From contig NW_026116441.1 in the NCBI RefSeq assembly GCF_001640805.2, positions 18,842 to 82,841 on the forward strand: a stretch of DNA of 64,000 bases, given 5' to 3'. The position numbers were made by a program, and so were the translations under genes. This stretch comes from Lates calcarifer (Eukaryota; Chordata; Actinopteri; Centropomidae). The notes under the pieces were generated by a model. That model saw only the letters and a program-made list of their open reading frames with translations, was not told where the DNA came from and made no database searches. This document shows positions 1 to 13,920 of the stretch, piece by piece. How positions within the stretch are numbered: position 1 is the first letter of the stretch; each line of letters opens with the position of its first letter.

Positions 1-19
1 CACCATTTTTGGTTCATCG
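1..19 (+). repeat. Partial monomer at left edge, junction deleted
   Basis: The window opens inside a monomer, at the CACCATTTTT segment. It then passes through a shortened junction (GGTTCATCG) that lacks the GACAGGCGGCGGG block. The following copy has TTTGAGTG in place of TTTGGAGTG at about 20-27. The array therefore continues to the left of the window. Confidence 0.9.
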
Positions 20-969
20 TTTGAGTGAAAAAAGGTCAAAATTTCAGGTCCACATTTTTCACCTCAAAGTCACTCAGGGGCGTGTCTTATGCCATTTGGA
101 GTGGATTTGGACAGGTTTTTGGTGAATTCTTTGAAAAAGTTGACACCACCATTTTTGATGTTGGCGACAGGCGGCGGGTCATCGTTTGGAGTGAAAAAAG
201 GTCAAAATTTCAGGTCCACATTTTTCACCTCAAAGTCACTCAGGGGCGTGTCTTATGCCATTTGGAGTGGATTTGGACAGGTTTTTGGTGAATTCTTTGA
301 AAAAGTTGACACCACCATTTTTGGTGACGACAGGCGGCGGGTCATCGTTTGGAGTGAAAAAAGGTCAAAATTTCAGGTCCACATTTTTCACCTCAAAGTC
401 ACTCAGGGGCGTGTCTTATGCCATTTGGAGTGGATTTGGACAGGTTTTTGTGAATTCTTTGAAAAAGTTGACACCACCATTTTTGGTGACCGACAGGCGG
501 CGGGTCATCGTTTGGAGTGAAAAAAGGTCAAAATTTCAGGTCCACATTTTTCACCTCAAAGTCACTCAGGGGCGTGTCTTATGCCATTTGGAGTGGATTT
601 GGACAGGTTTTTGGTGAATTCTTTGAAAAAGTTGACACCACCATTTTTGGACAGGCGGCGGGTCATCGTTTGGAGTGAAAAAAGGTCAAAATTTCAGGTC
701 CACATTTTTCACCTCAAAGTCACTCAGGGCGTGTCTTATGCCATTTGGAGTGATTTGGACAGGTTTTTGGTGAATTCTTTGAAAAAGTTGACACCACCAT
801 TTTTGGTGACTACGACAGGCGGCGGTCATCGTTTGGAGTGAAAAAAGGTCAAAATTTCAGGTCCACATTTTTCACCTCAAAGTCACTCAGGGGCGTGTCT
901 TATGCCATTTGGAGTGGATTTGGACAGGTTTTTGGTGAATTCTTTGAAAAAGTTGACACCACCATTTTT

Positions 970-2953
970 GATGTTGGCGACAGGCGGCGGGTCATCGTTT
1001 GGAGTGAAAAAAGGTCAAAATTTCAGGTCCACATTTTTCACCTCAAAGTCACTCAGGGGCGTGTTTATGCCATTTGGTGGATTTGGACAGGTTTTTGGTG
1101 AATTCTTTGAAAAAGTTGACACCACCATTTTTGGTGACTACGACAGGCGGCGGGTCATCGTTTGGAGTGAAAAAAGGTCAAAATTTCAGGTCCACATTTT
1201 TCACCTCAAAGTCACTCAGGGGCGTGTCTTATGCCATTTGGAGTGGATTTGGACAGGTTTTTGGTGAATTCTTTGAAAAAGTTGACACCACCATTTTTGG
1301 TGACTACGACAGGCGGCGGGTCATCGTTTGGAGTGAAAAAAGGTCAAAATTTCAGGTCCACATTTTCACCTCAAAGTCACTCAGGGGCGTGTCTTATGCC
1401 ATTTGGAGTGGATTTGGACAGGTTTTTGGTGAATTCTTTGAAAAAGTTGACACCACCATTTTTGGTGACTACGACAGGCGGCGGGTCATCGTTTGGAGTG
1501 AAAAAAAGGTCAAAATTTCAGGTCCACATTTTTCACCTCAAAGTCACTCAGGGGCGTGTTATGCCATTTGGAGTGGATTTGGACAGGTTTTTGGTGAATT
1601 CTTTGAAAAAGTTGACACCACCATTTTTGATGTTGGCGACAGGCGGCGGGTCATCGTTTGGAGTGAAAAAAGGTCAAAATTTCAGGTCCACATTTTTCAC
1701 CTCAAAGTCACTCAGGGGCGTGTCTTATGCCATTTGGAGTGGATTTGGACAGGTTTTTGGTGAATTCTTTGAAAAAGTTGACACCACCATTTTTGTGTAC
1801 GACAGGCGGCGGGTCATCGTTTGGAGTGAAAAAAGGTCAAAATTTCAGGTCCACATTTTTCACCTCAAAGTCACTCAGGGGCGTGTCTTATGCCATTTGG
1901 AGTGGATTTGGACAGGTTTTTGGTGAATTCTTTGAAAAAGTTGACACCACCATTTTTGGTGACTACGACAGGCGGCGGGTCATCGTTTGGAGTGAAAAAA
2001 GGTCAAAATTTCAGGTCCACATTTTTCACCTCAAAGTCACTCAGGGGCGTGTCTATGCCATTTGGAGTGGATTTGGACAGGTTTTTGGTGAATTCTTTGA
2101 AAAAGTTGACACCACCATTTTTGGTGACTACGACAGGCGGCGGGTCATCGTTTGGAGTGAAAAAAGGTCAAAATTTCAGGTCCACATTTTTCACCTCAAA
2201 GTCACTCAGGGGCGTGTCTTATGCCATTTGGAGTGGATTTGGACAGGTTTTTGGTGAATTCTTTGAAAAAGTTGACACCACCATTTTTGATGTTGGCGAC
2301 AGGCGGCGTCATCGTTTGGAGTGAAAAAAGGTCAAAATTTCAGGTCCACATTTTTCACCTCAAAGTCACTCAGGGGCGTGTTTATGCCATTTGGAGTGGA
2401 TTTGGACAGGTTTTTGGTGAATTCTTTGAAAAAGTTGACACCACCATTTTTGGTGACTACGACAGGCGGCGGGTCATCGTTTGGAGTGAAAAAAGGTCAA
2501 AATTTCAGGTCCACATTTTTCACCTCAAAGTCACTCAGGGGCGTGTCTTATGCCATTTGGAGTGGATTTGGACAGGTTTTTGAATTCTTTGAAAAAGTTG
2601 ACACCACCATTTTTGACTACGACAGGCGGCGGGTCATCGTTTGGAGTGAAAAAAGGTCAAAATTTCAGGTCCACATTTTTCACCTCAAAGTCACTCAGGG
2701 GCGTGTCTTATGCCATTTGGAGTGGATTTGGACAGGTTTTTGGTGAATTCTTTGAAAAAGTTGACACCACCATTTTTGGTGACTACGACAGGCGGCGGGT
2801 CATCGTTTGGAGTGAAAAAAGGTCAAAATTTCAGGTCCACATTTTTCACCTCAAAGTCACTCAGGGCGTGTCTTATGCCATTTGGAGTGGATTTGGACAG
2901 GTTTTTGGTGAATTCTTTGAAAAAGTTGACACCACCATTTTTTTGATGTTGGC
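970..2953 (+). repeat. Four-monomer recurrence of type B (about 659 bp)
   Basis: Type B junctions start at 970, 1629, 2289 and 2945, spaced 659, 660 and 656 bp, which is four monomers each time. The three units between them carry type A or truncated A-like junctions. This gives three consecutive B-A-A-A blocks, the form of a short higher-order repeat. The phase is lost on both sides: the previous B (157) is five monomers upstream and the next (4068) is seven downstream. Confidence 0.6.
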
Positions 2954-5900
2954 GACAGGCGGCGGGTCATCGTTTGGAGTGAAAAAAGGTCAAAATTTCA
3001 GGTCCACATTTTTCACCTCAAAGTCACTCAGGGGCGTGTCTTATGCCATTTGGAGTGGATTTGGACAGGTTTTTGGTGAATTCTTTGAAAAAGTTGACAC
3101 CACCATTTTTGGTGACGACAGGGCGGGTCATCGTTTGGAGTGAAAAAAGGTCAAAATTTCAGGTCACATTTTTCACCTCAAAGTCACTCAGGGGCGTGTT
3201 ATGCCATTTGGAGTGGATTTGGACAGGTTTTTGGTGAATTCTTTGAAAAAGTTGACACCACCATTTTTGTGAGACAGGCGGCGGTCATCGTTTGGAGTGA
3301 AAAAGGTCAAAATTTCAGGTCCACATTTTTCACCTCAAAGTCACTCAGGGGCGTGTCTTATGCCATTTGGAGTGGATTTGGACAGGTTTTTGGTGAATTC
3401 TTTGAAAAAGTTGACACCACCATTTTTGGTGACTACGACAGGCGGCGGGTCATCGTTTGGAGTGAAAAAAGGTCAAAATTTCAGGTCCACATTTTTCACC
3501 TCAAAGTCACTCAGGGGCGTGTCTTATGCCATTTGGAGTGGATTTGGACAGGTTTTTGGTGAATTCTTTGAAAAAGTTGACACCACCATTTTTGCGACAG
3601 GCGGCGGTCATCGTTTGGAGTGAAAAAAGGTCAAAATTTCAGGTCCACATTTTTCACCTCAAAGTCACTCAGGGGCGTGTCTTATGCCATTTGGAGTGGA
3701 TTTGGACAGGTTTTTGGTGAATTCTTGAAAAAGTTGACACACCATTTTTGGTGACTACGACAGGCGGCGGTCATCGTTTGGAGTGAAAAAAGGTCAAAAT
3801 TCAGGTCCACATTTTTCACCTCAAAGTCACTCAGGGGCGGCCATTTGGAGTGGATTTGGACAGGTTTTTGGTGAATTCTTTGAAAAAGTTGACACCACCA
3901 TTTTTGGTGTCGACAGGCGGCGGTCATCGTTTGGAGTGAAAAAAGGTCAAAATTTCAGGTCCACATTTTTCACCTCAAAGTCACTCAGGGGCGTGTCTTA
4001 TGCCATTTGGAGTGGATTTGGACAGGTTTTTGGTGAATTCTTTGAAAAAGTTGACACCACCATTTTTGATGTTGGCGACAGGCGGCGGGTCATCGTTTGG
4101 AGTGAAAAAAGGTCAAAATTTCAGGTCCACATTTTTCACCTCAAAGTCACTCAGGGGCGTGTCTTATGCCATTTGGAGTGGATTTGGACAGGTTTTTGAA
4201 TTCTTTGAAAAAGTTGACACCACCATTTTTGAACGACAGGCGGCGGTCATCGTTTGGAGTGAAAAAAGGTCAAAATTTCAGGTCCACATTTTCACCTCAA
4301 AGTCACTCAGGGGCGTGTCTTATGCCATTTGGAGTGGATTTGGACAGGTTTTTGGTGAATTCTTTGAAAATTGACACCACCATTTTTGGTGGACAGGCGG
4401 CGGGTCATCGTTTGGAGTGAAAAAAGGTCAAAATTTCAGGTCCACATTTTCACCTCAAAGTCACTCAGGGGCGTGTCTTATGCCATTGGAGTGGATTTGG
4501 ACAGGTTTTTGGTGAATTCTTTGAAAAAGTTGACACCACCATTTTGACGACGGCGGGGTCATCGTTTGGAGTGAAAAAAGGTCAAAATTTCAGGTCCACA
4601 TTTTTCACCTCAAAGTCACTCAGGGGCGTGTCTTATGCCATTTGGAGTGGATTTGGACAGGTTTTTGGTGAATTCTTTGAAAAAGTTGACACCACCATTT
4701 TGGTGACTACGACAGGCGGCGGTCATCGTTTGGAGTGAAAAAAGGTCAAAATTTCAGGTCCACATTTTCACCTCAAAGTCACTCAGGGGCGTGTCTTATG
4801 CCATTTGGAGTGGATTTGGACAGGTTTTTGGTGAATTCTTTGAAAAAGTTGACACCACCATTTTTGGTGGCGACAGGCGGCGGGTCATCGTTGGAGTGAA
4901 AAAAGGTCAAAATTTCAGGTCCACATTTTTCACCTCAAAGTCACTCAGGGGCGTGTCTTATGCCATTTGGAGTGGATTTGGACAGGTTTTTGGTGAATTC
5001 TTTGAAAAAGTTGACACCACCATTTTTGTACGACAGGCGGCGGTCATCGTTTGGAGTGAAAAAAGGTCAAAATTTCAGGTCCACATTTTCACCTCAAAGT
5101 CACTCAGGGGTGTCTTATGCCATTTGGAGTGGATTTGGACAGGTTTTTGGTGAATTCTTTGAAAAAGTTGACACCACCATTTCGACAGGCCGGTCATCGT
5201 TTGGAGTGAAAAAAGGTCAAAATTTCAGGTCCACATTTTTCACCTCAAAGTCACTCAGGGGCGTGTCTTATGCCATTTGGAGTGGATTTGGACAGGTTTT
5301 TGGTGAATTCTTTGAAAAAGTTGACACCACCATTTTTTGGTGACGACAGGCGGGTCATCGTTTGGAGTGAAAAAAGGTCAAAATTTCAGGTCCACATTTT
5401 TCACCTCAAAGTCACTCAGGGGCGTGTCTTATGCCATTTGGAGTGGATTTGGACAGGTTTTTGGTGAATTCTTGAAAAAGTTGACACCACCATTTTTGAT
5501 GTTGGCGACAGGCGGCGGGTCATCGTTTGGAGTGAAAAAAGGTCAAAATTTCAGGTCCACATTTTTCACCTCAAAGTCACTCAGGGCGTGTCTTATGCCA
5601 TTTGGAGTGGATTTGGACAGGTTTTTGGTGAATTCTTTGAAAAAGTTGACACCACCATTTTTGGTGACTACGACAGGCGGCGGTCATCGTTTGGAGTGAA
5701 AAAAGGTCAAAATTTCAGGTCCACATTTTTCACCTCAAAGTCACTCAGGGGCGTGTCTTATGCCATTTGGAGTGGATTTGGACAGGTTTTTGGTGAATTC
5801 TTTGAAAAAGTTGACACCACCATTTTTGACTACGACAGGCGGCGGGTCATCGTTTGGAGTGAAAAAAGGTCAAAATTTCAGGTCCACATTTTTCACCTCA

Positions 5901-8900
5901 AAGTCACTCAGGGGCGTGTCTTATGCCATTTGGAGTGGATTTGGACAGGTTTTTGGTGAATTCTTTGAAAAAGTTGACACCACCATTTTTGACTACGACA
6001 GGCGGCGGGTCATCGTTTGGAGTGAAAAAAGGTCAAAATTTCAGGTCCACATTTTTCACCTCAAAGTCACTCAGGGCGTGTCTTATGCCATTTGGAGTGG
6101 ATTTGGACAGGTTTTTGGTGAATTCTTTGAAAAAGTTGACACCACCATTTTGGTGACTACGACAGGCGGCGGGTCATCGTTTGGAGTGAAAAAAGGTCAA
6201 AATTTCAGGTCACATTTTTCACCTCAAAGTCACTCAGGGGCGTGTCTTATGCCATTTGGAGTGGATTTGGACAGGTTTTTGGTGAATTCTTTGAAAAAGT
6301 TGACACCACCATTTTTGATGTACGACAGGCGCGGGTCATCGTTTGGAGTGAAAAAAGGTCAAAATTTCAGGTCCACATTTTTCACCTCAAAGTCACTCAG
6401 GGGCGTGTCTTATGCCATTTGGAGTGGATTTGGACAGGTTTTTGGTGAATTTTGAAAAAGTTGACACCACCATTTTTGGTGACTACGACAGGCGGCGGGT
6501 CATCGTTTGGAGTGAAAAAAGGTCAAAATTTCAGGTCCACATTTTTCACCTCAAAGTCACTCAGGGGCGTGTCTTATGCCATTTGGAGTGGATTTGGACA
6601 GGTTTTTGGTGAATTCTTTGAAAAAGTTGACACCACCATTTTTGGTGACTACGACAGGCGGCGGGTCATCGTTTGGAGTGAAAAAAGGTCAAAATTTCAG
6701 GTCCACATTTTTCACCTCAAAGTCACTCAGGGCGTGTCTTATGCCATTTGGAGTGGATTTGGACAGGTTTTTGGTGAATTCTTTGAAAAAGTTGACACCA
6801 CCATTTTTGTGACTACGACAGGCGGCGGGTCATCGTTTGGAGTGAAAAAAGGTCAAAATTTCAGGTCCACATTTTTCACCTCAAAGTCACTCAGGGCGTG
6901 TTTATGCCATTTGGAGTGGATTTGGACAGGTTTTTGGTGAATTCTTTGAAAAAGTTGACACCACCATTTTTTGACTACGACAGGCGGCGGGTCATCGTTT
7001 GGAGTGAAAAAAGGTCAAAATTTCAGGTCCACATTTTTCACCTCAAAGTCACTCAGGGGCGTCTTATGCCATTTGGAGTGGATTTGGACAGGTTTTGGTG
7101 AATTCTTTGAAAAAGTTGACACCACCATTTTGATGTTGGCGACAGGCGGCGGGTCATCGTTTGGAGTGAAAAAGGTCAAAATTTCAGGTCCACATTTTTC
7201 ACCTCAAAGTCACTCAGGGGCGTGTCTTATGCCATTTGGAGTGGATTTGGACAGGTTTTTGGTGAATTCTTTGAAAAAGTTGACACCACCATTTTTGGTG
7301 AGACAGGCGGCGGTCATCGTTGGAGTGAAAAAAGGTCAAAATTTCAGGTCCACATTTTTCACCTCAAAGTCACTCAGGGGCGTGTCTTATGCCATTTGGA
7401 GTGGATTTGGACAGGTTTTGGTGAATTCTTTGAAAAAGTTGACACCACCATTTTGAAGGCGGGTCATCGTTTGGAGTGAAAAAAGGTCAAAATTTCAGGT
7501 CCACATTTTTCACCTCAAAGTCACTCAGGGGCGTGTCTTATGCCATTTGGAGTGGATTTGGACAGGTTTTTGGTGAATTCTTGAAAAAGTTGACACCACC
7601 ATTTTTGGTGACTACGACAGGCGGCGGTCATCGTTTGGAGTGAAAAAAGGTCAAAATTTCAGGTCCACATTTTTCACCTCAAAGTCACTCAGGGGCGTGT
7701 CTTATGCCATTTGGAGTGGATTTGGACAGGTTTTTGGTGAATTCTTTGAAAAAGTTGACACCACCATTTTTGGTGACTACGACAGGCGGCGGGTCATCGT
7801 TTGGAGTGAAAAAAGGTCAAATTTCAGGTCCACATTTTCACCTCAAAGTCACTCAGGGCGTGTCTTATGCCATTTGGAGTGGATTTGGACAGGTTTTTGG
7901 TGAATTCTTTGAAAAAGTTGACACCACCATTTTTGTGGCGACAGGCGGCGGGTCATCGTTTGGAGTGAAAAAAGGTCAAAATTTCAGGTCCACATTTTTC
8001 ACCTCAAAGTCACTCAGGGGCGTGTCTTATGCCATTTGGAGTGGATTTGGACAGGTTTTTGGTGAATTCTTTGAAAAAGTTGACACCACCATTTTTGATG
8101 ACTACGACAGGCGGCGGTCATCGTTTGGAGTGAAAAAAGGTCAAAATTTCAGGTCCACATTTTTCACCTCAAAGTCACTCAGGGGCGTGTCTTATGCCAT
8201 TTGGAGTGGATTTGGACAGGTTTTTGGTGAATTCTTTGAAAAAGTTGACACCACCATTTTTGGTGACTACGACAGGCGGCGGGTCATCGTTTGGAGTGAA
8301 AAAAGGTCAAAATTTCAGGTCCACATTTTTCACCTCAAAGTCACTCAGGGGCGTGTCTTATGCCATTTGGAGTGGATTTGGACAGGTTTTTGGTGAATTC
8401 TTTGAAAAAGTTGACACCACCATTTTGTGGCGACAGGCGGGTCATCGTTTGGAGTGAAAAAAGGTCAAAATTTCAGGTCCACATTTTTCACCTCAAAGTC
8501 ACTCAGGGGCGTGTCTTATGCCATTTGGAGTGGATTTGGACAGGTTTTTGGTGAATTCTTTGAAAAAGTTGACACCACCATTTTTGGTGACTACGACAGG
8601 CCGGGTCATCGTTTGGAGTGAAAAAAGGTCAAAATTTCAGGTCCACATTTTTCACCTCAAAGTCACTCAGGGGCGTGTCTTATGCCATTTGGAGTGGATT
8701 TGGACAGGTTTTTGGTGAATTCTTTGAAAAAGTTGACACCACCATTTTTGGTGACTACGACAGGCGGCGGTCATCGTTTGGAGTGAAAAAAGGTCAAAAT
8801 TTCAGGTCCACATTTTTCACCTCAAAGTCACTCAGGGGCGTGTCTTATGCCATTTGGAGTGGATTTGGACAGGTTTTTGGTGAATTCTTTGAAAAAGTTG

Positions 8901-10372
8901 ACACCACCATTTTTGGTGACTACGACAGGCGGCGGGTCATCGTTTGGAGTGAAAAAAGGTCAAAATTTCAGGTCCACATTTTTCACCTCAAAGTCACTCA
9001 GGGGCGTGTCTTATGCCATTTGGAGTGGATTTGGACAGGTTTTTGGTGAATTCTTTGAAAAAGTTGACACCACCATTTTTGATGTACGACAGGCGGCGGG
9101 TCATCGTTTGGAGTGAAAAAAGGTCAAAATTTCAGGTCCACATTTTTCACCTCAAAGTCACTCAGGGGCGTGTCTTATGCCATTTGGAGTGGATTTGGAC
9201 AGGTTTTTGGTGAATTCTTTGAAAAAGTTGACACCACCATTTTTGGTGACTACGACAGGCGCGGTCATCGTTTGGAGTGAAAAAAGGTCAAAATTTCAGG
9301 TCCACATTTTTCACCTCAAAGTCACTCAGGGGCGTGTCTTATGCCATTTGGAGTGGATTTGGACAGGTTTTTGGTGAATTCTTTGAAAAAGTTGACACCA
9401 CCATTTTTGGTGACTACGACAGGCGGCGGTCATCGTTTGGAGTGAAAAAAGGTCAAAATTTCAGGTCCACATTTTTCACCTCAAAGTCACTCAGGGGCGT
9501 GTCTTATGCCATTTGGAGTGGATTTGGACAGGTTTTGGTGAATTCTTTGAAAAAGTTGACACCACCATTTTTGGTGGCGACAGGCGGCGGGTCATCGTTT
9601 GGAGTGAAAAAAGGTCAAAATTTCAGGTCCACATTTTTCACCTCAAAGTCACTCAGGGGCGTGTCTTATGCCATTTGGAGTGGATTTGGACAGGTTTTTG
9701 GTGAATTCTTTGAAAAAGTTGACACCACCATTTTTGATGTTGGCGACAGGCGGCGGGTCATCGTTTGGAGTGAAAAAAGGTCAAAATTTCAGGTCCACAT
9801 TTTTCACCTCAAAGTCACTCAGGGGCGTGTCTTATGCCATTTGGAGTGGATTTGGACAGGTTTTTGGTGAATTCTTGAAAAAGTTGACACCACCATTTTT
9901 GGTGACTACGACAGGCGGCGGTCATCGTTTGGAGTGAAAAAAGGTCAAAATTTCAGCCACATTTTTCACCTCAAAGTCACTCAGGGGCGTGTCTTATGCC
10001 ATTTGGAGTGGATTTGGACAGGTTTTTGGTGAATTCTTTGAAAAAGTTGACACCACCATTTTTGGTGTACGACAGGCGGCGGGTCATCGTTTGGAGTGAA
10101 AAAAGGTCAAAATTTCAGGTCCACATTTTTCACCTCAAAGTCACTCAGGGGCGTGTCTTATGCCATTTGGAGTGGATTTGGACAGGTTTTTGGTGAATTC
10201 TTTGAAAAAGTTGACACCACCATTTTGGTGACTACAGGCGGGTCATCGTTTGGAGTGAAAAAAGGTCAAAATTTCAGGTCCACATTTTTCACCTCAAAGT
10301 CACTCAGGGGCGTGTCTTATGCCATTTGGAGTGGATTTGGACAGGTTTTTGGTGAATTCTTGAAAAAGTTGA

Positions 10373-10388
10373 TTTTTTTCTTTTTTCC
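10373..10388 (+). repeat. T-rich replacement of the junction in one monomer
   Basis: After GAAAAAGTTGA the unit lacks the expected CACCACC segment, junction and CGACAGGCGGCGG. It has a 16-bp pyrimidine tract instead (T7, C, T6, CC) and then resumes at GTCATCG. About 35 bp were exchanged for 16. No other copy in the window has this tract. It may be a real replacement or a local consensus error. Confidence 0.85.
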
Positions 10389-13300
10389 GTCATCGTTTGG
10401 AGTGAAAAAAGGTCAAAATTTCAGGTCCACATTTTTCACCTCAAAGTCACTCAGGGGCGTGTCTTATGCCATTTGGAGTGGATTTGGACAGGTTTTTGGT
10501 GAATTCTTTGAAAAAGTTGACACCACCATTTTTGGTGACTACGACAGGCGGCGGGTCATCGTTTGGAGTGAAAAAAGGTCAAAATTTCAGGTCCACATTT
10601 TTCACCTCAAAGTCACTCAGGGGCGTGTCTTATGCCATTTGGAGTGGATTTGGACAGGTTTTTGGTGAATTCTTTGAAAAAGTTGACACCACCATTTTGG
10701 TGACCGACAGGCGGCGGTCATCGTTTGGAGTGAAAAAAGGTCAAAATTTCAGGTCACATTTTTCACCTCAAAGTCACTCAGGGGCGTGTCTTATGCCATT
10801 TGGAGTGGATTTGGACAGGTTTTTGGTGAATTCTTTGAAAAAGTTGACACCACCATTTTTGATGTTGGCGACAGGCGGCGGTCATCGTTTGGAGTGAAAA
10901 AAGGTCAAAATTTCAGGTCCACATTTTTCACCTCAAAGTCACTCAGGGGCGTGTCTTATGCCATTTGGAGTGGATTTGGACAGGTTTTTGGTGAATTCTT
11001 TGAAAAAGTTGACACCACCATTTTGATGTTGGCGACAGGCGGCGGGTCATCGTTTGGAGTGAAAAAAGGTCAAAATTTCAGGTCCACATTTTTCACCTCA
11101 AAGTCACTCAGGGGCTGTCTTATGCCATTTGGAGTGGATTTGGACAGGTTTTTGGTGAATTCTTTGAAAAAGTTGACACCACCATTTTTGGTGACTACGA
11201 CAGGGCGGGTCATCGTTTGGAGTGAAAAAAGGTCAAAATTTCAGGTCCACATTTTTCACCTCAAAGTCACTCAGGGGCGTGTCTTATGCCATTTGGAGTG
11301 GATTTGGACAGGTTTTTGGTGAATTCTTTGAAAAAGTTGACACCACCATTTTTGGTGACTACGACAGGCGGCGGTCATCGTTTGGAGTGAAAAAAGGTCA
11401 AAATTTCAGGTCCACATTTTTCACCTCAAAGTCACTCAGGGGCGTGTCTTATGCCATTTGGAGTGGATTTGGACAGGTTTTTGGTGAATTCTTTGAAAAA
11501 GTTGACACCACCATTTTTGATGTTGGCGACAGGCGGGGGTCATCGTTTGGAGTGAAAAAGGTCAAAATTTCAGGTCCACATTTTTCACCTCAAAGTCACT
11601 CAGGGGCGTGTCTTATGCCATTTGGAGTGGATTTGGACAGGTTTTTGGTGAATTCTTGAAAAAGTTGACACCACCATTTTGATGTTGGCGACAGGCGGCG
11701 GGTCATCGTTTGGAGTGAAAAAAGGTCAAAATTTCAGGTCCACATTTTTCACCTCAAAGTCACTCAGGGGCGTGTCTTATGCCATTTGGAGTGGATTTGG
11801 ACAGGTTTTTGGTGAATTCTTTGAAAAAGTTGACACCACCATTTTTGGTGACTACGACAGGCGGCGGGTCATCGTTGGAGTGAAAAAAGGTCAAATTTTC
11901 AGGTCCACATTTTTCACCTCAAAGTCACTCAGGGGCGTGTCTTATGCCATTTGGAGTGGATTTGGACAGGTTTTTGGTGAATTCTTTGAAAAAGTTGACA
12001 CACCATTTTTGTGACTACGACAGGCGGCGGGTCATCGTTTGGAGTGAAAAAAGGTCAAAATTTCAGGTCCACATTTTTCACCTCAAAGTCACTCAGGGGC
12101 GTGTCTTATGCCATTTGGAGTGGATTTGGACAGGTTTTTGGTGAATTCTTTGAAAAAGTTGACACCACCATTTTTGGTGACTACGACAGGCGGCGGGTCA
12201 TCGTTTGGAGTGAAAAAAGGTCAAAATTTCAGGTCCACATTTTTTCACCTCAAAGTCACTCAGGGGCGTGTCTTATGCCATTTGGAGTGGATTTGGACAG
12301 GTTTTTGGTGAATTCTTTGAAAAAGTTGACACACCATTTTTTGACTACGACAGGCGGCGGGTCATCGTTTGGAGTGAAAAAAGGTCAAAATTTCAGGTCC
12401 ACATTTTTCACCTCAAAGTCACTCAGGGGCGTGTCTTATGCCATTTGGAGTGGATTTGGACAGGTTTTTGGTGAATTCTTTGAAAAAGTTGACACCACCA
12501 TTTTTGATGTTGGCGACAGGCGGCGGGTCATCGTTTGGAGTGAAAAAAGGTCAAAATTTCAGGTCCACATTTTTCACCTCAAAGTCACTCAGGGGCGTGT
12601 CTTATGCCATTTGGAGTGGATTTGGACAGGTTTTTGGTGAATTCTTTGAAAAAGTTGACACCACCATTTTTGATGTCGACAGGCGGCGGTCATCGTTTGG
12701 AGTGAAAAAAGGTCAAAATTTCAGGTCCACATTTTTCACCTCAAAGTCACTCAGGGGCGTGTCTTATGCCATTTGGAGTGGATTTGGACAGGTTTTTGGT
12801 GAATTCTTTGAAAAAGTTGACACCACCATTTTTGGTGACTACGACAGGCGGCGGGTCATCGTTTGGAGTGAAAAAAGGTCAAAATTCAGGTCCACATTTT
12901 TCACCTCAAAGTCACTCAGGGGCGTGTCTTATGCCATTTGGAGTGGATTTGGACAGGTTTTTGGTGAATTCTTTGAAAAAGTTGACACCACCATCGACAG
13001 GCGGCGGGTCATCGTTTGGAGTGAAAAAAGGTCAAAATTTCAGGTCCACATTTTTCACCTCAAAGTCACTCAGGGCGTGTCTTATGCCATTTGGAGTGGA
13101 TTTGGACAGGTTTTTGGTGAATTCTTTGAAAAAGTTGACACCACCATTTTGACTACGACAGGCGGCGGGTCATCGTTTGGAGTGAAAAAAGGTCAAAATT
13201 TCAGGTCCACATTTTTCACCTCAAAGTCACTCAGGGGCGTGTCTTATGCCATTTGGAGTGGATTTGGACAGGTTTTTGGTGAATTCTTGAAAAAGTTGAC

Positions 13301-13920
13301 ACCACCATTTTTGGTGACTACGACAGGCGGCGGGTCATCGTTTGGAGTGAAAAAAGGTCAAAATTTCAGGTCCACATTTTTCACCTCAAAGTCACTCAGG
13401 GGCGTGTCTTATGCCATTTGGAGTGGATTTGGACAGGTTTTTGGTGAATTCTTTGAAAAAGTTGACACCACCATTTTTGATGTTGGCGACAGGCGGCGGT
13501 CATCGTTTGGAGTGAAAAAAGGTCAAAATTTCAGGTCCACATTTTCACCTCAAAGTCACTCAGGGGCGTGTCTTATGCCATTTGGAGTGGATTTGGACAG
13601 GTTTTTGGTGAATTCTTTGAAAAAGTTGACACCACCATTTTTGCGACAGGCGCGGGTCATCGTTTGGAGTGAAAAAAGGTCAAAATTTCAGGTCCACATT
13701 TTCACCTCAAAGTCACTCAGGGGTGTCTTATGCCATTTGGAGTGGATTTGGACAGGTTTTTGGTGAATTCTTTGAAAAAGTTGACACCACCATTTTTGGT
13801 GACTACGACAGGCGGCGGTCATCGTTTGGAGTGAAAAAAGGTCAAAATTTCAGGTCCACATTTTTCACCTCAAAGTCACTCAGGGGCGTGTCTTATGCCA
13901 TTTGGAGTGGATTTGGACAG

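Noticed and set aside
3682..3927. The single longer open reading frame on the minus strand (81 codons)
   Set aside because: It is the complement of satellite units with several deletions (about 3726-3840) that happen to shift past the frequent minus-strand TGA triplets. Intact units close all minus-strand frames.
12438..13766. Long forward open reading frames (442 codons here; also 17844-19076, 38045-39067, 28884-29903 and 36735-37751)
   Set aside because: They are explained by the repeat. 166 leaves remainder 1 modulo 3, so one frame passes through three phases. One phase has no stop, one stops at unit position 8 and one at 105. This predicts a 122-codon open frame from the ATG at unit position 71, which recurs exactly (for example 27075-27443 and 57600-57968). 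Longer ones arise where indels skip a stop phase. There is no start context, no codon-like pattern and no conserved frame.
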